From the NCBI GenBank assembly GCA_964453575.1, contig CAYVRW010000043.1, positions 1-18,616 of the forward strand: a stretch of 18,616 nt of DNA, given 5' to 3'. A model generated the notes under the pieces. It did no database searches and had not been told where the DNA came from. It saw nothing but the letters and a program-made list of their open reading frames with translations. Positions 8,046 to 16,185 of the stretch are shown here, piece after piece. Both the position numbers and the translations under genes were made by a program. The stretch comes from JABDBK01 sp964453575 (GTDB taxonomy: Bacteria > Pseudomonadota > Gammaproteobacteria > DSM-16500). Numbering within the stretch: the stretch's first letter is position 1; every line of letters begins with the position of its first letter.

Positions 8046-10295
8046 ATGATTAACCCTCCCTATTTTGATGAAATTTCTGATTACATTGAAAACAACATTA
8101 CTCAACCCGATATCATTTTGAAAAATCTTTATGATAAATACCTAACAGTTAGAAACACGCGCTCGGCAGCAAAAAATAAATCACATTTTTTTTATTCTCT
8201 ACCGGCAATTCAACATATTATTAAAAATAATGCCAAGAAATTAGAACAAAAAAAACCTGAGTCTACTTTAAATCATATACTTAATTTGTATTACACTACA
8301 GATACACAAAACAAACAAATTATCTCGATATTAAGTGCTTATATAAGCTTTTTCCCCAACGAAACATACAAACTACCAAAAGACATTATCACTCAACTAC
8401 ACATAATCAATGCTTTCCATCTATTATCTAGCTTATTTGATGAACCAATGATATCTAAAATGATAGCTGAAGGAAAAGTAATTGGTTTAGATGATAGGTT
8501 GAGAGAATTGCCCGATAAAGGTGAAAAAATTTTGCGGCATGCAGTACAAGAAATGCATGAACAAGAAAAAACAAATAAATATGATAATTATTTAAAATCA
8601 TTTGCAGAACTTCCAAAGACTATCGCTATGATGCCCTTAGAACTACAAAAAAACATTATCACTAATCTAGTTAAACGACTGGAAGCAGGATTACATAATA
8701 GTGCATTATTCGCTGCTCTGGATGCACTTTATCCATCAGTATCCTTGTTCCCTGTCATGCTAGCACGCACATATAAAAAATTACATAAAATATTACGATC
8801 CAAAAGAAATCAATGTGACTGGAAATCTGCAGCACATTGTTTAAATCAATTAACAGAATACAATGATTGTTATGATTCTAATGATAATAACATCACCATG
8901 AATTATTATCTGAATTATCTACATAAGCCAAATAAGTTTGAGCTTGATTTTACATTAGAGTCTTTAGGAAATTTAGAAAATATAGTCAAAACTTGCGATA
9001 AAAAAACGGCAGAACAAATCATATTAGAGATATGTAACATACTTAATACTACAAGAAATGGTTGTATCAAAACTACTGCTTTGCAAACATTAGGAAATCT
9101 TAACCAAGTCATTTGTAACTTATCAGATGATACCATAAGGGAGGTGGTAAATGGATTTATGCATAATTTACCTCACCTAGAGGATTTTAACAGGTCTTTT
9201 GCTCAAAGTCCTGCATACTCTATTAGCAAATTGCAAAACGTTTTAGAAAAGAAAATTGTCTCTATTAAAGAAATATTAAAGAGCATGTTTGATGAATTAA
9301 TTTCTAATTCTACAGCAGATAATAAAAACATCATCAGTGAATTATTACTTTCCTGGCGTCCGCTCATTATGGCCTTAGAAGATCAAGGAGCTAGTTTTAT
9401 TGACAAATTATACCAACATTTTGAAAATGATCCTGAAGATTGGATGCCAATTGATAATTTTAAGGAACTTATAAGTTGTTTTGCTCATTTACCAAAAGAA
9501 GCAAGATCGCTTGTAGCATTTTTTCATTCAAAATTAAATGACGAAAACAAAAATTGTTACGCCATAAAGGCTCTAGGATTTTTACAATTTTCTTTATTAG
9601 AACACCCGCAAACAAGCTTTGATATTTTAGCATGGATGAACGATAGATTAAATGAACATCAAAATGCTGATTTAGTCTCGTCCATTATCATTGCCTTTAA
9701 TAATATGACAGGGCTATTAGCGATGCATACGCAACTTATAAAACCTATTATCATGCATTTATGTGCTTTAAGTTATCCATGGAACCGCGGTCAATGCGGT
9801 GAGATTATCAAACAATTACAAATACATCTTAAATATCCTTCATTCACAGCCAATGATAAACAGATCATAGCAAAAACATTTGAAGATAACATATCTTTCA
9901 CTGAGAAATGTTTACTAACTGCTGACATGTTATGTTTTATGAGCCAAGATATAAATAAAAAAGCAATGATAGATAAAAAATTTATGTCATTATCTGAATT
10001 TATAACTACCAGATATTCCCGTGAGTTATCACAAATGTTGACTAAAATTGCCATAAACTTGCAACATCAACATCCGAAACAATTAAGTTGGGCATGTGTG
10101 CTAGTTAATTATATGAAATATTTCTCTACTAAACATCATTTGCCAAATTACATTGATCTTGCCAATGCTTTAGGAACTTTATTTTTACCGATGAAACGTC
10201 AAGCATTAATTGCGAATAAATTACCCAAGGAATTAGCAAGATGTGTTGAGGAATATGTTGATAATGATTACCTTGCAAGTTATAAAAAATTTTAG
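8046..10295 (+). CDS. HEAT/ARM-like helical repeat protein, tandem paralogue 4 (diverged)
   Basis: I place the start at 8046, giving 749 residues beginning MINPPYFDEISDYIENN. The frame is open back to an ATG at 8001, but that would overlap the end of copy 3 and ignore the AGGAGT at 8036-8041. The first 35 residues are almost identical to copies 2 and 3, while the middle has diverged strongly. ELPDKG is kept at 154-159 in the variant RLRELPDKG. With copy 5 it shares SAYISFFPNE and KQLSWAC, marking a second sub-clade. The tail is CVEEYVDNDYLASYKKF. Helical-pair repeats such as FAALDALYPSVSLFP, YAIKALGFLQFSL and FNNMTGLLAMHTQLIKPI occupy corresponding positions. No signal peptide, membrane helix or catalytic motif. 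Codon use looks even more AT-rich than in copies 1-3. Confidence 0.85.
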   Translation: MINPPYFDEISDYIENNITQPDIILKNLYDKYLTVRNTRSAAKNKSHFFYSLPAIQHIIKNNAKKLEQKKPESTLNHILNLYYTTDTQNKQIISILSAYISFFPNETYKLPKDIITQLHIINAFHLLSSLFDEPMISKMIAEGKVIGLDDRLRELPDKGEKILRHAVQEMHEQEKTNKYDNYLKSFAELPKTIAMMPLELQKNIITNLVKRLEAGLHNSALFAALDALYPSVSLFPVMLARTYKKLHKILRSKRNQCDWKSAAHCLNQLTEYNDCYDSNDNNITMNYYLNYLHKPNKFELDFTLESLGNLENIVKTCDKKTAEQIILEICNILNTTRNGCIKTTALQTLGNLNQVICNLSDDTIREVVNGFMHNLPHLEDFNRSFAQSPAYSISKLQNVLEKKIVSIKEILKSMFDELISNSTADNKNIISELLLSWRPLIMALEDQGASFIDKLYQHFENDPEDWMPIDNFKELISCFAHLPKEARSLVAFFHSKLNDENKNCYAIKALGFLQFSLLEHPQTSFDILAWMNDRLNEHQNADLVSSIIIAFNNMTGLLAMHTQLIKPIIMHLCALSYPWNRGQCGEIIKQLQIHLKYPSFTANDKQIIAKTFEDNISFTEKCLLTADMLCFMSQDINKKAMIDKKFMSLSEFITTRYSRELSQMLTKIAINLQHQHPKQLSWACVLVNYMKYFSTKHHLPNYIDLANALGTLFLPMKRQALIANKLPKELARCVEEYVDNDYLASYKKF

Positions 10296-10306
10296 CAGGA
10301 ACTATT

Positions 10307-12583
10307 ATGAATTCTTACCTTGATGAAATTTCTAATTTTATTGAAAATAATATGATGCAGCCAGATATTATTTTAGAAAATCTTTATAATAAGCATTTAA
10401 AAGATGAAACCCAGCATTTGCATGTTACACGTTCAATCTCAAATAATCCTTCACAAATATTTTATTCCTCACCTTTAAGAACATATAAAAAGCGAAGTCT
10501 GGTTGAAACAACTTTAGATAAAATTCTTGATTTATATCACATCACACTCGATAAAAAACGTATTATTGCAATTTTGAGTGCTTATATAAGCTTTTTTCCT
10601 AATGAACTACGTAAAATTCCCGAGGATATCAAATCACAGCTATGCATCGTTACCGCTCATAAAATCCTATCCAGCTCAGTTGATGAATCACTCATGTTTG
10701 ACATGATATCCCATGGACAAGCAAATGGCCTGGATCATTTCTTAGGTGAATTACCCGATAAGGGCAATGGGATTCTTCAAAATGCGTTGTCCTACAGAAA
10801 ATTGGTCTATGTTGAGGACGAAATAAAAAAACGCATAAGAGCATACGGCCAAATTCCGCAAACCATATCTACACTGCCCGTCACATCACAAGAATGCCTC
10901 TTTATATCACTTGTTGATCAATTCGTAAAAACCCCTAGAAATAAGCTTCAATTTACTAACTTTGATACTTTATCCGCCCTTTCTTCTGTTATTGCAAATT
11001 TTCCAGAACTAAAAAAGCGTTTATATAAAAATTTATACAAAATCCTACATTCAGAAGACTGTTGTTACCATTGGGAAAATGCAGCTTATTGTTTTAATCA
11101 ATTAATTAAAGGTAATATTTCGTATAACTTACGTGATACTAATAAACTCATACGCTACCTTATTAATTGCTGTCATAATCCACAACTATTTGCCTCTGCT
11201 CTAGATGCCCTATATGGTTTGACTGACATTGTTTCTGCTTGTGATACATCTGTCGCAAATACATTAATCTTAACCTTGTGCAGTCGCTTAAAGACAAAAG
11301 ACACTTATGCCAAAACTTCTGCGTTCCGTCTCATGGGTGCTTTAAGTCATGTAATCATTAACTTGCCGCAAAACACTATTGATATCGTTATAGACAGTAT
11401 TATTAACCATTTGCCAGACATCATTGATCATAGTGTCATGTATGGTTTTTCTTCAACGATATATGATATAGCTAAATTAAAATGCATTTTTGAAAATAAT
11501 CCTATCCATGTTGAAAAAATTTTATTGGCGCTTTTCAATAGAGCAATCTCTGAAACTACCACTCCTTCTCATGAGACAACCTTGCATACATTATTTGCTT
11601 TATGGCATGGCATGCTGAAGAACATAAAAAAAACCGAAATTGTTTGCCTGCAAAACCTTTATCAACGCTTCTATACAAACGAACACTCGAGCTGGATTGC
11701 ATTCAATAAATTTTCTATTTTAATAGGTTGTTTTGAACATCTACCAGAGGAAGCTATTTCTCTTGTTAATTTTTTTATAACAAAACTTCATGAGGAGGAT
11801 AAAAGCATTAGAAACTATGCAATATTTGCTTTAGGATCTCTACATTTTTCTTTGAAAACGTTGCCTGACTCGGGTCTTGAAGTTTTAAAATGGATGAATA
11901 TAACATTATCTAGGGAAACCCTAAAACTAGATGATAGTGGTGAGCATATCATTCTGGCTTTAGGTAATATGTCAAATTTGCTAAGTATTCATCCAGAGCT
12001 TATAAAAGATACTTTCTTGAATCTATGTGATGCCGGGACAAAATCTCATTACTCTGCGTGGGATATAAGTAATATTGCCCAATCCATTTATTTATTGAAA
12101 ACTCATCTCAATCATGATTCATTAACATCAGAAGACAAACAAAAAATATTTAACTTTTTAAAAGTAAATATAGCGCATATCCAACCTTATTCACTTGCTG
12201 CAAATATATTATGTTTACTAGGCACTCAGATGAATAAAAATAAAATATTTACTGAAAAATTTATGACAAAGTATTTTGAGCAAACTTTTTTTTATGATGA
12301 TTACGGTGCTAAAATCATTACTGAAATAGTGGCTAGAATAGCCATGAACCTGAAAGATCAACACCAAAAACAATTAAGTTGGGCATGCATCATAAAACAA
12401 TATATGCAAAATTTTGCTACCAGAAGTAATTTTCCTCACTCCATGTATTTAGCAAACGCTTTAGGAGAATGGCTCTTCCATCTAAAACGTCGAGAAGTAC
12501 TTTTGGAAAAGCTGCCTAAAGTATTAACAACTTGTATTGAAGAATATACTGATGAGCCCTCAGCAACTGCTTATAAAATGTAA
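10307..12583 (+). CDS. HEAT/ARM-like helical repeat protein, tandem paralogue 5 (diverged)
   Basis: This 758-residue protein is the last and longest member of the array. It begins MNSYLDEISNFIENNMMQPD, lacking the I-P-x-Y-F start of the others but keeping the rest of the conserved N-terminal segment. ELPDKG is at 148-153. It shares SAYISFFPNE and KQLSWAC with copy 4, yet keeps a DESLMFDMISHGQANGLD stretch closer to copies 1-3, so its history is mixed. Helical repeats include YAIFALGSLHFSL and LGNMSNLLSIHPELIKDT. The tail CIEEYTDEPSATAYKM is the most divergent of the five. The ATG lies only 11 nt after the copy 4 stop and its SD (GCAGGAA) differs from the AGGAGT used by copies 1-4. The tight spacing argues for co-translation with copy 4. 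Confidence 0.85.
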   Translation: MNSYLDEISNFIENNMMQPDIILENLYNKHLKDETQHLHVTRSISNNPSQIFYSSPLRTYKKRSLVETTLDKILDLYHITLDKKRIIAILSAYISFFPNELRKIPEDIKSQLCIVTAHKILSSSVDESLMFDMISHGQANGLDHFLGELPDKGNGILQNALSYRKLVYVEDEIKKRIRAYGQIPQTISTLPVTSQECLFISLVDQFVKTPRNKLQFTNFDTLSALSSVIANFPELKKRLYKNLYKILHSEDCCYHWENAAYCFNQLIKGNISYNLRDTNKLIRYLINCCHNPQLFASALDALYGLTDIVSACDTSVANTLILTLCSRLKTKDTYAKTSAFRLMGALSHVIINLPQNTIDIVIDSIINHLPDIIDHSVMYGFSSTIYDIAKLKCIFENNPIHVEKILLALFNRAISETTTPSHETTLHTLFALWHGMLKNIKKTEIVCLQNLYQRFYTNEHSSWIAFNKFSILIGCFEHLPEEAISLVNFFITKLHEEDKSIRNYAIFALGSLHFSLKTLPDSGLEVLKWMNITLSRETLKLDDSGEHIILALGNMSNLLSIHPELIKDTFLNLCDAGTKSHYSAWDISNIAQSIYLLKTHLNHDSLTSEDKQKIFNFLKVNIAHIQPYSLAANILCLLGTQMNKNKIFTEKFMTKYFEQTFFYDDYGAKIITEIVARIAMNLKDQHQKQLSWACIIKQYMQNFATRSNFPHSMYLANALGEWLFHLKRREVLLEKLPKVLTTCIEEYTDEPSATAYKM

Positions 12584-12660
12584 AGTTGAACAATATACAA
12601 ATCGATGGCTAATTTGTTAAAATAACTATCACCCACTACTGTTAAGAGAAAAATAACAAC

Positions 12661-13812
12661 ATGGATACCCTTTTATTATTAGCTGCACTGATCACATGCT
12701 TGGCACTTATCATCACTTTGATTGAATTTCATATAGGTTTTAGAACCATACTCAATCTATCTAAACAAACCGAACTTGATGAAGATAAATTGCCATTCAT
12801 TTCCATTATTTTTAGTGCATTAAATGAAGAAAGGGACATAGAAAACGCTTTAAAAACCATGTTGGCGCTTGATTATCCAAACTTTGAAATCATTGCTATC
12901 AATGACAGATCATCAGATCGCACCCCCGCTATTTTAGATCATTATCAACGGCAATATCCTGATCGATTACACGTTATTCACATCAAATCATTACCTGAAG
13001 GATGGTTGGGCAAAAATCACGCCTTGCATATTGGCGCACAACATGCCAAAGGTGATTGGCTGTTATTTACCGATGCCGATGTTTTAATGAAAAAAGGTCT
13101 GCTTAGAAAAACCATCAGTTATGCTACTGCAACAAATACTGATCATTTAACCATTTTTGAACATCATCTACGCCCCACTTTTTGGCTAAGAGTTTTTTAT
13201 CTTGCGCATTACCTCACTTATAGCATGGTTGTGAAACCTTGGCGTATACGTTATGCCTGGAGCAAAAAATCATTAGGTCATGGCTCCTTTAATTTAGTCA
13301 CTAAAAAAAGCTATGTGACTTGCGGCGGCCACCAAGCGATCGCTATGGAATGTTTAGATGATTTAAAATTTGGCAAATTACTAAAACAGCATGGGTTTCA
13401 TCAAGATACCGTCGATGGACGGGATTTTATTGAAAGAGAGTGGTATAAAACCCTGCCTGAAATGATCTATGGGTTGAAAAAAAATAGTTTTGCCTTTTAC
13501 GAATATCACATATTACCTACATTAAGAGATATTTTATTTGCGTTTATTTTTTATCTTTGGCCAGTCATTGCGATGTTTGCCTACACGGGCGCTATTCGCG
13601 GAATAAACATCTTAAATGTTGCCCTGACCCTTTATATGAGTGTGTATGTGGCCAAACAATACAGACTTGCAAGTAAATTTGCGGTTTTCTACCCCATTTC
13701 TATTCTTTTACTGCTTTATACAATACTTAATTCTGTTTTTTCCACTTATGCCAATAAAGGGGTGATATGGAGGGGGACGCATTATTCTCTTGATCAATTA
13801 AAGAACAAATAA
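12661..13812 (+). CDS. Membrane-anchored family 2 glycosyltransferase, HpnB-like
   Basis: The 383-residue protein starts with a hydrophobic helix (residues 3-26). A GT-A catalytic domain follows: ISIIFSALNEERDIENAL (47-64, the GT2 nucleotide-binding strand), NDRSSDRTP (81-89), LPEGWLGKNHAL (111-122) and TDAD (137-140), whose aspartates would bind the metal and sugar nucleotide. GHGSFNLV (206-213) and ECLDDLKFG (230-238) occupy the acceptor and catalytic-base region. Two or three membrane helices lie near 289-310, 314-332 and 341-360, and WRGTHYSL is close to the end. This layout matches the GT2 branch that includes hopanoid-associated HpnB and carotenoid-cluster transferases. It would transfer a sugar from a nucleotide donor to a lipid or polysaccharide on the cytoplasmic face; the acceptor cannot be told. 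No hopanoid or carotenoid genes are nearby. It follows copy 5 by 77 nt with a weak SD, so it may have its own promoter. Confidence 0.82.
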   Translation: MDTLLLLAALITCLALIITLIEFHIGFRTILNLSKQTELDEDKLPFISIIFSALNEERDIENALKTMLALDYPNFEIIAINDRSSDRTPAILDHYQRQYPDRLHVIHIKSLPEGWLGKNHALHIGAQHAKGDWLLFTDADVLMKKGLLRKTISYATATNTDHLTIFEHHLRPTFWLRVFYLAHYLTYSMVVKPWRIRYAWSKKSLGHGSFNLVTKKSYVTCGGHQAIAMECLDDLKFGKLLKQHGFHQDTVDGRDFIEREWYKTLPEMIYGLKKNSFAFYEYHILPTLRDILFAFIFYLWPVIAMFAYTGAIRGINILNVALTLYMSVYVAKQYRLASKFAVFYPISILLLLYTILNSVFSTYANKGVIWRGTHYSLDQLKNK

Positions 13813-13836
13813 GCAAGTGTTTTGGCCTCGATTTTC

Positions 13837-13845
13837 TGATATACT
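13837..13845 (+). promoter_or_regulatory. Extended -10 promoter for the phoH operon
   Basis: TGATATACT contains a TG one base before the -10 hexamer TATACT (13840-13845), the extended -10 arrangement that reduces the need for a -35 box. No convincing -35 is present upstream. Transcription would start near 13852, about 25 nt before the phoH start codon. In E. coli the homologous operon is heat-inducible, but no sigma32-type sequence is evident here. Confidence 0.5.
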
Positions 13846-13877
13846 GCAAACTATGATGGTTAACTGAGAGCATAAAC

Positions 13878-14873
13878 TTGACCTTAGAAACAACCTTATA
13901 TTCTAAAATTTTGGTCCTAAGCCCCGAAAATAATAAACATCTGCTTAACCTATGCGGTCGATGTGACGAACACATACGACTGATCGAAGACCGCTTAGAA
14001 GTCCACATTAAACAACGCGGTTTCACTTTTTCTATTTATGGCCAAGAACCCGATGTGGAAAAGGCTTATTTGGCTTTGACCGATTTATATAGTCAAGCAC
14101 AAAAAGACCGCATGCTGGCACCTTATCAAGTGCATTTATATTTACAAACAACAGGGAAAAAAACGACTGTGCAAAAGACCTTATCGTCGGAAACAAGTAT
14201 GGATGTACGTATTAAGCGCGGCACTATCATCGCGCGGGGTGAAAACCAAGTACAGTATTTACAACATATTTTTAAAAACGATATTAATTTTGGCATAGGG
14301 CCTGCGGGAACCGGCAAAACTTATTTGGCCGTGGCCTGTGCTGTAAATGCCTTAGAAATGGAGCGTATCAGCCGAATTGTATTAGTAAGACCCATCGTCG
14401 AAGCAGGTGAAAAACTTGGTTTTCTACCTGGAGATGTTGCCCAAAAAGTTAATCCTTATTTACGCCCGCTGTATGATGCGCTTTATGAAATGTTAGGCTA
14501 TGAATCCGTCATGCAACTCATGGATAGAAATATTATTGAACTGGCACCCCTTGCCTATATGCGTGGCCGCTCACTTAATGATTCTTTTATCATTTTAGAT
14601 GAAAGCCAAAACACCACGATAGAACAAATGAAAATGTTTTTAACGCGTTTAGGTTTTAATTCAAAAGCTGTGATTACGGGTGATGTGTCGCAAATTGATT
14701 TGCCCAATAAGCGAGATTCAGGGTTAATGCATGCCATCGAGGTTTTAAAAGATGTTAAAGGTATCAGTTTCACTCGATTTATGCCTCATGATGTCGTAAG
14801 ACACCCCCTGGTACAAAGCGTTGTAGAAGCCTATGAAAATTATAACCAGAAAAAAACGGATAAAACCAACTGA
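13878..14873 (+). CDS. ybeZ: PhoH-like ATPase (YbeZ)
   Basis: PhoH-family P-loop ATPases are tied to RNA metabolism, and YbeZ interacts with the RNase YbeY. This 331-residue protein has an N-terminal region resembling the KH-like part of the family (up to about residue 75). The PhoH ATPase domain follows, with Walker A GPAGTGKT (141-148) and Walker B FIILDES (Asp241-Glu242). Other conserved segments are RPIVEAGEKLGFLPGD, KVNPYLRPLYDAL and TGDVSQIDLP. The frame starts at a TTG (13878), seven bases after a GAGAG Shine-Dalgarno; no ATG or GTG offers a better start and the resulting N-terminus MTLETTLYSK fits the family. It is followed four bases later by ybeY, in the conserved order phoH-ybeY-ybeX. 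miaB, which often precedes phoH in gammaproteobacteria, is replaced here by the glycosyltransferase. Confidence 0.95.
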   Translation: MTLETTLYSKILVLSPENNKHLLNLCGRCDEHIRLIEDRLEVHIKQRGFTFSIYGQEPDVEKAYLALTDLYSQAQKDRMLAPYQVHLYLQTTGKKTTVQKTLSSETSMDVRIKRGTIIARGENQVQYLQHIFKNDINFGIGPAGTGKTYLAVACAVNALEMERISRIVLVRPIVEAGEKLGFLPGDVAQKVNPYLRPLYDALYEMLGYESVMQLMDRNIIELAPLAYMRGRSLNDSFIILDESQNTTIEQMKMFLTRLGFNSKAVITGDVSQIDLPNKRDSGLMHAIEVLKDVKGISFTRFMPHDVVRHPLVQSVVEAYENYNQKKTDKTN

Positions 14874-14876
14874 TTT

Positions 14877-15332
14877 ATGATGTATCAAGTCACCGTTCAA
14901 CGTACCGTACCAAAAAATAGCATGCCCTCGACCAAAGATTTAAAACATTGGGCAAAAACCACCTTGAAATTTTTAAATAAACATGCTGAACTTAATATAC
15001 GTGTGGTAGATTCATCCGAAATAACCGAATTAAATTCGGAATATCGCCAAAAGAACAAACCTACCAATGTACTATCTTTTCCCTTTGATATGCCCGATGA
15101 AATCGAAGACGAATTGACTTTTTTAGGCGATATTATCATTTGTGCTGAAGTAGTAAACAATGAGGCACTATCTCAGTATAAATCACAACAAGCCCATTGG
15201 GCACATATGGTAGTTCATGGCACACTGCATTTATTGGGTTATGACCATGAAAAAGAAGAAGATGCAGAACAGATGGAGCCTAAAGAAATCGCTATTTTAG
15301 CAACTTTAGGTTTTCCTAATCCTTATGAATAA
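14877..15332 (+). CDS. ybeY: Endoribonuclease / rRNA maturation factor YbeY
   Basis: YbeY is a metal-dependent RNase needed for 16S rRNA 3'-end maturation and ribosome quality control. The 151-residue product carries the signature HGTLHLLGYDH, with metal ligands His114, His118 and His124 (counted from the ATG at 14877). Upstream are the conserved NKPTNVLSFPFD and LGDIIICAEVV segments. Two adjacent ATGs, 14877 and 14880, could both serve as start; the choice changes one residue. The start lies 3 nt after the phoH stop without a strong SD of its own, so translational coupling to phoH is likely. The length is normal for the family. Confidence 0.96.
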   Translation: MMYQVTVQRTVPKNSMPSTKDLKHWAKTTLKFLNKHAELNIRVVDSSEITELNSEYRQKNKPTNVLSFPFDMPDEIEDELTFLGDIIICAEVVNNEALSQYKSQQAHWAHMVVHGTLHLLGYDHEKEEDAEQMEPKEIAILATLGFPNPYE

Positions 15333-15350
15333 GTTTAAAAGGTGAGCAAC

Positions 15351-16175
15351 ATGGATGAGGATGAAAAAAAATCAAGGTCCTGGTTTGAACGGCTAAGCGA
15401 CATGCTAATACGTGAGCCTAAAGATAGAGAACAGCTCATGGCAGTCTTACGCGACGCTGAAGAGCGGGATATTTTAAGTGCTGAAATGTTACGCATGATA
15501 GAAAGTGTGCTGCAAGTTTCCGAAATGCAAGTACGTGATGTGATGATACCCAGAGCACAAATGGTTGTCGTTGAACACGACAGCCCGCCCAACGTTTTAT
15601 TACCTTTAGTCATGGACTCAGGTCATTCACGTTTTCCTATCATTGATAATACCCGCGACGATATTGTGGGTATTTTGCTTGCTAAAGATTTATTAAAAGC
15701 TTGTTACCATAAAACAGAAGAATTCAATATCAATGATATATCTCGCCCGGCTGTATTCGTGCCGCAAAGCAAACGCTTAGACATTCTTTTAAGAGAGTTT
15801 CGCATTAATCGTAATCACATGGCGATTGTCATCGATGAATATGGTCACGTCTCTGGCCTTGTCACTATTGAAGATGTGTTAGAACAAATTGTAGGTGATA
15901 TCGAAGACGAATATGATATTGATGAAGATGATGAAATTAAAAAACATGCTGATGGGCATTACATCATCAAAGCCACTACCGATATTGATGAATTTAACGA
16001 ATATTTTCATTCGGATTTAAGCGACAAAGAATTTGATACGATAGGCGGCTTAGTGTTGCAAGGCTTTGGCCATTTACCTAAACGCGGTGAAGTGCTAGAT
16101 ATCAATAATTTTAGATTTAAAGTATTACACAGTGATAATAGACGGATACATTTGCTTGAACTGACTATCACTTAA
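15351..16175 (+). CDS. ybeX: CBS-domain protein YbeX (CorC/HlyC family)
   Basis: The 274-residue protein has two CBS domains (about residues 60-180), including RDVMIPRAQM, SGHSRFPIIDN, GILLAKDLL and MAIVIDEYGHVSGLVTIEDVLEQIVGDIEDEYD. A C-terminal CorC/HlyC transporter-associated domain follows (about 200-272, with FDTIGGLVLQGFGHLPKRGE). YbeX/CorC was linked to magnesium and cobalt efflux and more recently to ribosome metabolism. It has no membrane segments and is cytosolic. A GTG at 15342 would add three residues, but the SD AAGGTGAG (15339-15346) overlaps that codon and sits four bases before the ATG at 15351, so I take the ATG. It is the third gene of the phoH-ybeY-ybeX unit, 18 nt after ybeY. 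In many gammaproteobacteria lnt follows; here it does not. Confidence 0.94.
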   Translation: MDEDEKKSRSWFERLSDMLIREPKDREQLMAVLRDAEERDILSAEMLRMIESVLQVSEMQVRDVMIPRAQMVVVEHDSPPNVLLPLVMDSGHSRFPIIDNTRDDIVGILLAKDLLKACYHKTEEFNINDISRPAVFVPQSKRLDILLREFRINRNHMAIVIDEYGHVSGLVTIEDVLEQIVGDIEDEYDIDEDDEIKKHADGHYIIKATTDIDEFNEYFHSDLSDKEFDTIGGLVLQGFGHLPKRGEVLDINNFRFKVLHSDNRRIHLLELTIT

Positions 16176-16185
16176 AGGCTTAAGG

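Larger units (their letters stand above)
1311..12583 (+). repeat. Tandem array of five paralogous genes
   Basis: Five genes of about 2.2 kb each follow one another on the same strand. Their products align from end to end. Each begins with a Y(F/L)-(D/E)-EIS segment, has ELPDKG near residue 150, CF(E/A)HLP(E/K)E near residue 465, and ends in C(V/I)EEY plus about 11-12 residues. Copies 1-3 are the most alike at DNA level. Copies 4 and 5 share extra features (SAYISFFPNE, KQLSWAC) absent or different in 1-3. Four of the five start sites are preceded by AGGAGT. This is a serially duplicated family, not a mobile-element repeat: no transposase or flanking inverted repeats are seen. Confidence 0.9.

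Noticed and set aside
1699..10054. Minus-strand open frames inside the paralogue array (for example 2468-2767, 7491-7835, 9791-10054)
   Set aside because: They are antisense to well-supported genes and do not occur at equivalent places in all copies; no SD or recognisable product.
15342..15350. GTG at 15342 as the start of ybeX
   Set aside because: The only good SD overlaps this codon and is well spaced for the ATG at 15351.
13727..15613. Minus-strand open frames across phoH, ybeY and ybeX
   Set aside because: They are antisense shadows of conserved genes with diagnostic motifs on the plus strand.
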